Part shown: piece after piece, positions 1 through 4,841 of the stretch | How the letters are laid out: each line of letters opens with the position of its first letter | How positions within the stretch are numbered: position 1 is the stretch's first letter | Assembly (NCBI GenBank): GCA_002395925.1 | Contig: DGVM01000115.1 | Coordinates: 9,563 to 15,161, forward strand | Length of the DNA: 5,599 nucleotides | Source: Bacteroidales bacterium UBA4284 | GTDB taxonomy: Bacteria > Bacteroidota > Bacteroidia > Bacteroidales > UBA932 | Direction: 5' to 3' | Notes under the pieces: model-generated | Databases searched by the model: none | What the model saw: the letters and a program-made list of their open reading frames with translations, nothing else | Told to the model about the DNA's origin: nothing | Program-made: the position numbers and the translations under genes

Positions 1-2
1 AT

Positions 3-479
3 ACCGAGCAGTTTCTGGAGAATCTGGGCGTAGCCAAAGAGCAGCTGGAATTCCTCCAGGAAGCCGATAAGCGCTATAAAGAAGTGCGCAGCGATATCTA
101 CAAGGCACAGTCCGTCATCCGGATTGCCAAGAACTACGAGATGATTGCCCGTATGTTTACCCGCTATGTGGAGACCCTGAAGAAGATCAACGGGAACCAG
201 ATTACCTATGCCCGCGGACGCTCCCTGATGAACCAGGGCTTCCAGTACTTGCTGTATGCCTCCCGCGAAGTGAAGCGGGCCCGGGAGTTCCTGGACCGCA
301 AGTCTCAGGTGAGCGAGGAGGAGCGGTTGAAGGGCCTGCTGGAATGTGACCGGCAAGTCTCCAAGGCCAGCGCCGCTATGTATTATCATATCAAGGGCTC
401 CTACGAGGACATCGACGCCGGTATCCGGATGGCCGAAGCCGTAGAGAGCCTTGACGAAACCTTCCGAATAAAGTACTAA
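3..479 (+). CDS. traI: TraI-like conjugative transposon protein, C-terminal part (5' end outside window)
   Basis: The reading frame is open from base 3 to the TAA at 477-479, giving 158 residues with no start visible, so the gene begins left of the window. A GTG at 84 is in frame, but the preceding 27 codons are equally protein-like, so it is not the likely start. The protein is rich in charged and long side chains (Lys, Arg, Glu, Gln) and reads as mostly helical, probably coiled coil, with no membrane segment in the visible part. Position decides the name: it lies directly before traJ, where CTnDOT-type elements carry traI, a roughly 200-residue exported protein (DUF4141 family) compared with TrbJ/VirB5-like components. 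The visible residues are consistent with the C-terminal three quarters of such a protein. The role in the transfer apparatus is inferred from the family. Only 4 bases separate its stop from traJ. Confidence 0.72.
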   Translation, partial: TEQFLENLGVAKEQLEFLQEADKRYKEVRSDIYKAQSVIRIAKNYEMIARMFTRYVETLKKINGNQITYARGRSLMNQGFQYLLYASREVKRAREFLDRKSQVSEEERLKGLLECDRQVSKASAAMYYHIKGSYEDIDAGIRMAEAVESLDETFRIKY

Positions 480-483
480 GCCT

Positions 484-1509
484 ATGATACAGTTCAACTA
501 TCCTGAAATGATGCAGGAAATCAAGATGCAAATCTTCACCGCCGACCACAGCGCCATCTACAGCTTGGCTTGCGCCGTGGCTTGTATTGCCGCGAGTTTC
601 GGTATCATCGACTGGTACAACCGGATGATGAACGAGCCTTATGGCCGTCTGGATATGGCGGCAGTGATAAAGACGGGCGCGGTGCTGATGCTGACGTGCA
701 GTTTCTATACCACGGTACTGACGCCGATCGACTATGTGACACACCTGATTACCAAAGGCATCTGCGCGGCGGTGGATACCGACCGTGACGGCATTATGGG
801 CCGGGTGAACGAGATATACGACGCCGTGGAAGAGGCACGAAAAAAGGACTCTCTGCTGGGGGCCTTTGAAGAGGAGATGGAGGGAGAGAACGCCACGGAG
901 AATGTGGACGGCCTGTCTTATCAAAGCTCTGCCATTGCCCAGTCAATAGCCGAGACGGCCCTTTCCAATGGCGGCGAGAAGCCCGGCTTTTTCAAGCGCC
1001 TCTGGGGTGGTGTAAAAGGCTTTGTGAGTGCAAAGATTGGCCAGGTGGTAAACGATACCGGCAGCATCCTATCGGCCCTTATTTCCATCATCGTGAAGCT
1101 GGAGCAGTACATCCTGACGATGGTGTCCAGCGTGTTCCTGATTGTGCTGGGACTGATGGGACCGTTTGTGTTCGCGTTCTCGCTGATTCCTACGTTTGAC
1201 TCCAACATTGAAGGCTGGCTGGCCCGCTACATCCAGATATCGTTCTGGGTGCCGCTGACGGCTCTGGTGGATATGGTGAACATCAAATTGAAGGGCGCCA
1301 TGCTGGTGGCCCTGCAGGGGAGTTCCATCATTCCCACGATGTCGGCGCCGCTGCATCTGTTGGTGTTAGATGCAGTGACACTGGTCTGCCTGCTCTCCGT
1401 GCCTACGATGGCCGGTTGGGTGATTCAGTCCAGCGGGGCCGATTCGCTTTCCCATAATATGGCCGTGATGGGTAAGAAAGCGGCTGCAATGATGATTAAA
1501 AAGGGTTGA
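484..1509 (+). CDS. traJ: TraJ, VirB6/TrbL-like inner-membrane channel protein of the conjugation apparatus
   Basis: A 341-residue polytopic membrane protein, close to the usual size of Bacteroides TraJ. Hydrophobic segments lie at about residues 23-43, 61-83, 195-215, 216-236, 248-265 and 288-313. A soluble stretch at about 100-190 carries an acidic part (about 115-140) and then a basic, amphipathic part (about 166-185). The region around 221-258, with GLMGPFVFAFSLIP followed by a Trp-Leu-Ala-Arg-Tyr-Ile-Gln-Ile-Ser segment, is the typical core of TraJ/TrbL proteins. In type IV secretion this family forms part of the inner-membrane translocation channel. The ATG at 484 follows the traI stop by 4 bases, with only a weak purine-rich stretch ahead, as is common in Bacteroidota, where Shine-Dalgarno sequences are poor. 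The TGA at 1507-1509 lies 2 bases before the traK ATG. Confidence is high for family and start. Confidence 0.92.
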   Translation: MIQFNYPEMMQEIKMQIFTADHSAIYSLACAVACIAASFGIIDWYNRMMNEPYGRLDMAAVIKTGAVLMLTCSFYTTVLTPIDYVTHLITKGICAAVDTDRDGIMGRVNEIYDAVEEARKKDSLLGAFEEEMEGENATENVDGLSYQSSAIAQSIAETALSNGGEKPGFFKRLWGGVKGFVSAKIGQVVNDTGSILSALISIIVKLEQYILTMVSSVFLIVLGLMGPFVFAFSLIPTFDSNIEGWLARYIQISFWVPLTALVDMVNIKLKGAMLVALQGSSIIPTMSAPLHLLVLDAVTLVCLLSVPTMAGWVIQSSGADSLSHNMAVMGKKAAAMMIKKG

Positions 1510-1511
1510 TT

Positions 1512-2138
1512 ATGAATATTCTAGGAATAAAGAAAGATATCGAGAAGAGCTTCCGCCGACAGAGCGTGCTGACGATTGTGGCGGTCGGCGGAGCCTTCCT
1601 TTTTGCGCTGGTGGTGTCCCTCTGGGCTCTCTCTTTTGCCGAAAAGCAGCGCCAGAAAATCTACGTGTTAGATCAGGGCAAGAGTTTGCTGCTGGCCCTG
1701 CAGACGGACGCCATCCTCTCCAAGGATGTGGAAATCCGCGACCACGTGACACGCTTCCACGAGCTGATGTTCACGCTCTCTCCCCAGAAGCAGACCATCC
1801 AGGAGAATCTGGACCGGGCCTTCAATCTGGCCGACCGCAGCGCATTCGACTATTCGCAGGACTTGGCCGAGAAGGGCTATTACAGCCGCATCGTATCGGC
1901 CAACATCAGCCAGCAGATGATGGTGGATTCGGTGAAGATAGTTTCGTCCTCTTATCCCTGGCAGGTTAGGACCTATGCCCGGCAGTATGTGGTCCGGGAA
2001 AGCAAGGTGTCCCTATACTCCTTTGTGAGTACCTGTCAGGTGATTGAAGGGCGGCGTTCCGATGCCAATCCGCACGGGCTGCTGATTGAGCGTTTCAAGG
2101 TGATTTCCAATGATTTGATAGAGACCAGAAAGCGATGA
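1512..2138 (+). CDS. traK: TraK, VirB8-like bitopic assembly protein of the conjugation apparatus
   Basis: A 208-residue protein with a short basic cytoplasmic N-terminus, one membrane helix at about residues 19-41 and a long periplasmic domain, the layout of VirB8-type proteins. Two stretches are characteristic of Bacteroidales TraK: residues 76-90 (Arg-Asp-His-Val-Thr-Arg-Phe-His-Glu-Leu-Met-Phe) and the C-terminal NPHGLLIERF at 186-195. VirB8 proteins nucleate the inner-membrane complex and contact the VirB9 and VirB10 equivalents, here TraN and TraM. An in-frame TTG at 1506 would add two codons and overlap traJ. The ATG at 1512 is preferred because it gives the usual N-terminus and lies just after the traJ stop. 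The stop codon overlaps the next ATG as ATGA (2135-2138), so translational coupling is likely. Confidence 0.92.
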   Translation: MNILGIKKDIEKSFRRQSVLTIVAVGGAFLFALVVSLWALSFAEKQRQKIYVLDQGKSLLLALQTDAILSKDVEIRDHVTRFHELMFTLSPQKQTIQENLDRAFNLADRSAFDYSQDLAEKGYYSRIVSANISQQMMVDSVKIVSSSYPWQVRTYARQYVVRESKVSLYSFVSTCQVIEGRRSDANPHGLLIERFKVISNDLIETRKR

Positions 2139-2245
2139 AAAAGGATTCGAAATGGGTGCGCCTGGGAGTGTATGGCGCTGTGGCGATTATGGTGGTTATG
2201 GCCATCTGGTATTTATATAAAGCATTCAGTGTGTTATGGCAGTAG
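2135..2245 (+). CDS. 36-residue single-membrane-segment protein in the traL position
   Basis: This small ORF starts in an ATGA overlap with the traK stop and ends at a TAG (2243-2245), 10 bases inside traM. It encodes a basic N-terminus (MKKDSKWVR), one hydrophobic helix of about 20 residues (about 10-28) and a short aromatic tail ending in Leu-Trp-Gln. It exactly bridges traK and traM, which otherwise would be separated by 97 bases, and its overlaps at both ends match the style of the operon, so it is very probably translated. Position corresponds to traL of CTnDOT-type elements (DUF3989), an inner-membrane protein of about 100 residues. This one is about a third of that length, so it is either a reduced TraL or an unrelated small membrane subunit. 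There is no lipobox Cys, so it is not a VirB7-like lipoprotein. No function can be assigned from sequence alone. Confidence 0.75.
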   Translation: MKKDSKWVRLGVYGAVAIMVVMAIWYLYKAFSVLWQ

Positions 2246-3318
2246 ATAAGAAAACGATGTGGGCCTTCATAGGCCTTGCCTCGATGCTTACGGTGGGCAT
2301 CGTGATGATGGTGATGAGTTCATTCAAGGGCCGTGGCTCCGGGCCCGCCCTCGACAGCGTTACCCTCACAGTCCCTGACGGGGAAATCAAGGAAGTCCCC
2401 GATTCCAAGAGTGCCGCTATGCGCGGCGCGGTGTCGCTCGACAAATACTTTGCCGAGCTGGATGAGGATGAAAAAGAAGGAGAGGATGTTTCCTTGGTTT
2501 CCGGGGACCCTGCTGAGAAAGCGGCCTCCGAGCCCCGCGTGGCTGAATCCGATGAAGCCGTAGTGGCCAGGACCTTTGGCGTTCCTGCTCCTTCTGAGGA
2601 GCCTAGCCGTCCGCGGGCATCCTCCGGTGGCGGCCATCGTCCCGGCGGAGGTTCTTCTGCCCGGCCGATGACTCCGGAAGAAAAGCTGGAGTACGACCGC
2701 AAACGAGCAGAAATGGTTCGCGACGTGCTCAACGGCGGCACTGCAGAAGAGCCGACAGAGGAAACTGCCGAGCCGGAAACCCGGCGTGTGGATCTGTCTT
2801 CATCATCCTCCGACGGGATTATCTCCTATCTGGACGATGAGCCCGCATCGGAATCCGAGGTGGGCATACGGCCTTTTCGCTGTATGTTCGTGCGGGACCA
2901 GAAGCTGGTGAACGGCCAACGCGTGACCCTCCGGCTACTGGAAGATCTGACCGTGGACGGCGTGAGCATTCCCGCCAATACGCACCTTTCGGCCATCTGC
3001 AAAATTGGCGACCGGCTGGAGCTTTCTGTCCGTTCCCTGGAACTGAGCGGCCGCATCGTCCCTCTTTCTCTGGAAGCATACGACGGCGACGGCCTGCCGG
3101 GAATCTACTGCCCGGAAACCTCCGCCGCCAAGAACTCCAGGAAGGCATCCGACGATGCCATCTCCACGGCCGGAAGGACCTTCGGCGGACTTGTGGGCGA
3201 CATTGCCAACACAGTCATCCGTACGGGCGCCACCATCGCCAAAAGCGCCACCGGCGAAGTCTCCGTTAACGTCGTGAGCGGCTATGAGTTTTACCTTGTA
3301 AAAGTAGAAAAGCGATGA
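2236..3318 (+). CDS. traM: TraM, VirB10/TrbI-like envelope-spanning protein of the conjugation apparatus
   Basis: A 360-residue protein with a short cytoplasmic N-terminus, one membrane helix at about residues 8-29 and a long low-complexity linker (about 30-208). The linker contains acidic runs (about 72-84 and 171-182), a Gly/Ser/Pro/Arg-rich part (about 118-145) and a Ser cluster (187-192). The folded C-terminal domain (about 209-360) carries features of Bacteroidales TraM: the IPANTHLSA segment at 245-253, the LSLEAYDGDGLPGIYCP segment at about 277-293, and a terminal VSVNVVSGYEFYLVKV stretch. VirB10 relatives span the periplasm and connect the inner-membrane machinery to the outer-membrane pore. 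Many TraM proteins are 400 residues or longer, so this one is somewhat compact, with the shortening apparently in the linker. The ATG at 2236 overlaps the end of the small upstream gene by 10 bases, and the TGA overlaps the traN ATG by 4. Confidence 0.9.
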   Translation: MAVDKKTMWAFIGLASMLTVGIVMMVMSSFKGRGSGPALDSVTLTVPDGEIKEVPDSKSAAMRGAVSLDKYFAELDEDEKEGEDVSLVSGDPAEKAASEPRVAESDEAVVARTFGVPAPSEEPSRPRASSGGGHRPGGGSSARPMTPEEKLEYDRKRAEMVRDVLNGGTAEEPTEETAEPETRRVDLSSSSSDGIISYLDDEPASESEVGIRPFRCMFVRDQKLVNGQRVTLRLLEDLTVDGVSIPANTHLSAICKIGDRLELSVRSLELSGRIVPLSLEAYDGDGLPGIYCPETSAAKNSRKASDDAISTAGRTFGGLVGDIANTVIRTGATIAKSATGEVSVNVVSGYEFYLVKVEKR

Positions 3319-4199
3319 AAACGAAACTCCTGATTGCCATATTTTTGCTTGGGTGGCTATGCTCCGGAATCGCCTCTGCACAGCCTTCAGACACCCTTTT
3401 CGTGAGCACCTCCCAGGTGGTCCACCTTCGTTTCGCCTCAGACCTGAAATACCTCAGCCTCGGAGACCGCGTCCTCGTGGCCCGCATCGTGGACGGTTCC
3501 AAAGACTTCGTCGCCGTCCGTGCCCGCGAAGCCTTCAACCACTGCACCACCATCTCCTGCCTGGAGACCTCCGGCGCTATGCACACCTTCCTCGTTGCCT
3601 ATCGCGAACATCCCGACCGCCTGGAGGTGGACACCCGCACCAGCGCTCAAATGGGTACCGCCCCCGCCGCGCAATACGGTACCGGCCCCCTCCCCGGCGT
3701 TGACGCCGGGAATCATCATCCGAAGGATTCATCCTTTTTTCTTTCATCCCATTCCTCCGCCGACGGCTTGCCGTCGGCCACTTTCACCCTTGAGGGCCTT
3801 GCGCGCCGGCCACAGGAACTTTACCACATAGGCGTACGGGACTACGGCATTTCCCTCCTATGCGAGAATATCTTCGTAAAGGACGATGTCCTGATACTGG
3901 TCCTCTCCCTGGAGAATACCTCGGCCGTAAGCTATGAGATAGCTGCACCCCGCTTTGCCGTTGAAAGCCGCAAACGCACCAAGCGCGGTCTCCAGTACGA
4001 GAAAGCCATCGTCCCCAGACTGGCCTACGGCCTTGGTACCGTCACCCCCGGTAACGAAGGAAGGATGGTCTTCGCCTTTGACAAACTGGCCCTCATCCGC
4101 GGCCAGGTAATGAGAGTTTACTTTTACGAAAAAGGCGGCGTAAGGAATATGGTCCTCACGCTGTCCGGAAAAGATTTAATGAAGGCAAAAGCACTATGA
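3315..4199 (+). CDS. traN: TraN, VirB9-like periplasmic/outer-membrane-side conjugation protein (DUF4138 type)
   Basis: A 294-residue exported protein. Residues 1-22 form a signal peptide (basic start, hydrophobic core, Ala-Ser-Ala ending) with probable signal peptidase I cleavage before Gln23. The Cys at 16 is not in a lipobox context. The N-terminal domain (about 28-108) resembles the TraN pattern in which a strand with Val-His-Leu-Arg-Phe is followed by Lys-Tyr-Leu-Ser-Leu-Gly. A Pro/Gly/Ser-rich linker (about 112-156) leads to the C-terminal domain (about 157-294), which has IFVKDDVLILVLSLENTS at 190-207, VFAFDKLAL at 252-260 and the closing SGKDLMKAKAL, all strongly TraN-like. VirB9-type proteins pair with VirB10 (here TraM) in the outer-membrane core complex. 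The start is fixed by the ATGA overlap with traM. The linker DNA contains three successive hairpins, annotated separately. TraN is normally followed by traO, which is missing here. Confidence 0.9.
   Translation: MKTKLLIAIFLLGWLCSGIASAQPSDTLFVSTSQVVHLRFASDLKYLSLGDRVLVARIVDGSKDFVAVRAREAFNHCTTISCLETSGAMHTFLVAYREHPDRLEVDTRTSAQMGTAPAAQYGTGPLPGVDAGNHHPKDSSFFLSSHSSADGLPSATFTLEGLARRPQELYHIGVRDYGISLLCENIFVKDDVLILVLSLENTSAVSYEIAAPRFAVESRKRTKRGLQYEKAIVPRLAYGLGTVTPGNEGRMVFAFDKLALIRGQVMRVYFYEKGGVRNMVLTLSGKDLMKAKAL
3693..3778. repeat. Triple-hairpin, REP-like palindromic segment inside traN
   Basis: Three hairpins lie one after another in the DNA for TraN residues 127-155. The first is CCCGGCG (3693-3699), loop TTGA, CGCCGGG (3704-3710). 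The second is AAGGA (3723-3727), loop TTCA, TCCTT (3732-3736), running into six T (3735-3740). The third is a perfect nine-base inverted repeat, GCCGACGGC (3759-3767) and GCCGTCGGC (3770-3778), around TT. The frame stays open and encodes a Pro/Gly/His/Ser-rich stretch between the two TraN domains. Just upstream, GGTACCG occurs twice (3655-3661 and 3678-3684). In-frame capture of a palindromic repeat into a tolerant linker would explain this; selection for a local RNA structure is an alternative. Confidence 0.6.
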
Positions 4200-4219
4200 T
4201 TATGTGGAGAAAGTGGTGA
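4196..4219 (+). other. Seven-codon ORF starting in an ATGA overlap with the traN stop (possible traO remnant)
   Basis: The traN stop (TGA, 4197-4199) overlaps an ATG at 4196, repeating the ATGA arrangement seen at the two junctions where traK and traM end. The ORF reads Met-Ile-Met-Trp-Arg-Lys-Trp and stops at 4217-4219. In complete operons traO begins about here. The short ORF may be the decayed or cut start of traO, or a chance overlap. Seven residues are too few to judge by similarity. Confidence 0.25.
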
Positions 4220-4309
4220 TATTGTTGATGTTAAGTTAGTTTACCAAGATACCAAATAAGCAGAGTGTATTATTAAATCAATATACCTTTTTGAGATTAC
4301 TTCTCGAGT

Positions 4310-4345
4310 TGGAGAGCCTAGTTAATACTCGGGTTCTCCACTTTT
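4310..4345 (+). terminator. Candidate rho-independent terminator downstream of traN
   Basis: A continuous ten-base-pair stem can form between 4310-4319 (TGGAGAGCCT) and 4331-4340 (GGGTTCTCCA), including two G-T wobble pairs, around an 11-base AT-rich loop. CTTTT follows at 4341-4345. It lies about 110 bases after traN in the + direction and would end the tra transcript. The T run is short, so strength is uncertain. On the - strand no T run follows the stem. Confidence 0.5.
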
Positions 4346-4440
4346 GATTCGCCCCAAACGAAGTCTAACGGTAAAAGTGCCCGGATTCAGGGCACCGACG
4401 CTGGCTCCGGTACTCCGCCTCCCGGACGATTATCTTCCCT

Positions 4441-4461
4441 GGGGTTGGGGGGATGGGAGGG
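4441..4461 (+). other. G-quadruplex motif
   Basis: Four G runs of 4, 6, 3 and 3 bases are separated by loops TT, AT and A. This satisfies the usual intramolecular quadruplex pattern with very short loops. The last G of the motif is the first base of the adjoining palindrome at 4461. Confidence 0.6.
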
Positions 4462-4501
4462 TGCAAGTCTGTGACGGACTTGCTCCGGCACAGTCTTGCA
4501 C
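4461..4501. repeat. Imperfect palindrome with two alternative hairpins
   Basis: The outer pairing joins GTGCAAGTCTGTG (4461-4473) with CACAGTCTTGCAC (4489-4501), matching at 12 of 13 positions with one central T-T mismatch. The left arm can instead pair locally as GCAAGTCTG (4463-4471) with CGGACTTGC (4475-4483) around a TGA loop, nine pairs including one wobble. The two structures share the left arm and exclude each other. Confidence 0.6.
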
Positions 4502-4563
4502 ACCGCTTTTCCCTTAAAAGTGCGGGAGCCGGAGGCGTGGGCCAATGGAGCGTGGGGGCGGCC

Positions 4564-4611
4564 GTGAGTCTGTGGCGGTTGACGCCGTGGCGGCAACTGA
4601 CACAGTCTCAC
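4564..4611. repeat. 48-base imperfect palindrome
   Basis: Arms 4564-4586 and 4589-4611 are complementary at 19 of 23 positions around a GT centre. The outer part is GTGAGTCTGTG paired with CACAGTCTCAC (one T-T mismatch); the inner part is GTTGACGCC paired with GGCGGCAAC (one mismatch). The outer half-sites share AGTCTGTG and CACAGTCT with the palindrome at 4461-4501, including the T-T mismatch. Confidence 0.6.
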
Positions 4612-4632
4612 AGCGACGGGTGGCAATAGAGG

Positions 4633-4691
4633 TTGCTGGTCTGGCTGTTTGGGGCGGAGCGCAGCGGAGAACCAAACTGACAGACGAGCAA
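4633..4691. repeat. 59-base imperfect palindrome with 19-base spacer
   Basis: The arms TTGCTGGTCTGGCTGTTTGG (4633-4652) and CCAAACTGACAGACGAGCAA (4672-4691) are complementary at 17 of 20 positions. The spacer 4653-4671 is G-rich. It follows the 48-base palindrome after 21 bases and has the same style of a long stem with isolated mismatches. Confidence 0.55.
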
Positions 4692-4782
4692 GTACCGCTT
4701 CCTTTATCGACCTTGGCACTGGCACTGCCGCTGGAACAGGGCACCATCGGCCCGGATCATCGGCATCGGCCTAAACCCTTCC

Positions 4783-4833
4783 GTCCACTTTGTCCACCGG
4801 TGGACGGAGTGGACACGGTGGACAGTGGTGGAC
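4783..4833. repeat. Six-box GTGGAC array on a nine-base period with a central palindrome
   Basis: GTCCAC starts at 4783 and 4792, and its complement GTGGAC at 4800, 4809, 4818 and 4828. Within each orientation the steps are 9, then 9, 9 and 10 bases. The inner two boxes meet in the perfect 14-base palindrome GTCCACCGGTGGAC (4792-4805). Clustered regularly spaced boxes in both orientations resemble a protein-binding array (operator, iteron or relaxase/accessory site). The array ends 8 bases before the serpin stop codon, so on the serpin transcript it would lie in the 3' untranslated region. No function is established. Confidence 0.6.
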
Positions 4834-4841
4834 AATCAGCG

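Larger units (their letters stand above)
4200..4841. other. Gene-free interval between traN and the serpin gene, AT-rich then GC-rich
   Basis: No reading frame here looks like a protein. Bases 4200-4345 are AT-rich and hold the terminator candidate. From about 4350 the sequence turns GC-rich and palindromic. A six-base-pair hairpin GTGCCC/GGGCAC lies at 4377-4395. CATCGG occurs three times (4745-4769). A ten-base inverted repeat CGCCCCAAAC (4350-4359) / GTTTGGGGCG (4647-4656) brackets about 290 bases. The G-rich run, three imperfect palindromes and GTGGAC array are listed separately. Open frames of 77-168 codons exist on both strands, but they give low-complexity translations, and the longest runs antisense into the serpin. 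The block may be a cis-acting region (transfer origin, element end) or a structured RNA. Confidence 0.6.

Noticed and set aside
391..1356. Antisense open frames inside traI and traJ
   Set aside because: They are opposite strongly supported tra coding sequence and give His/Arg-rich translations typical of antisense reading.
1506..1511. TTG at 1506 as the traK start
   Set aside because: It adds only two codons and overlaps the traJ stop; the ATG at 1512 gives the expected TraK N-terminus.
2226..2741. Antisense open frame of 171 codons inside traM
   Set aside because: Ser/Pro-rich translation opposite the Gly/Ser/Glu-rich TraM linker; a shadow of biased codon use.
3723..3740. Hairpin plus T run as a true terminator
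   Set aside because: The stem is only five pairs and lies inside the traN reading frame, whose downstream half is clearly conserved coding sequence. It is kept as part of the in-gene repeat instead.
4258..4300. Bacteroides-type promoter in the AT-rich stretch after traN
   Set aside because: A TACCTTTT resembles the -7 element TAnnTTTG but has one mismatch, and no TTTG lies at the proper -33 distance.
4387..4747. Open frames of 112 and 77 codons on the - strand
   Set aside because: They overlap each other in different frames, are rich in Pro, Arg, Ser and Ala, lack recognisable motifs and cross the palindromes and G-rich run.
4783..4833. GTGGAC array as a CRISPR
   Set aside because: The repeated unit is six bases with three- to four-base spacers and mixed orientation, and no cas gene is visible.
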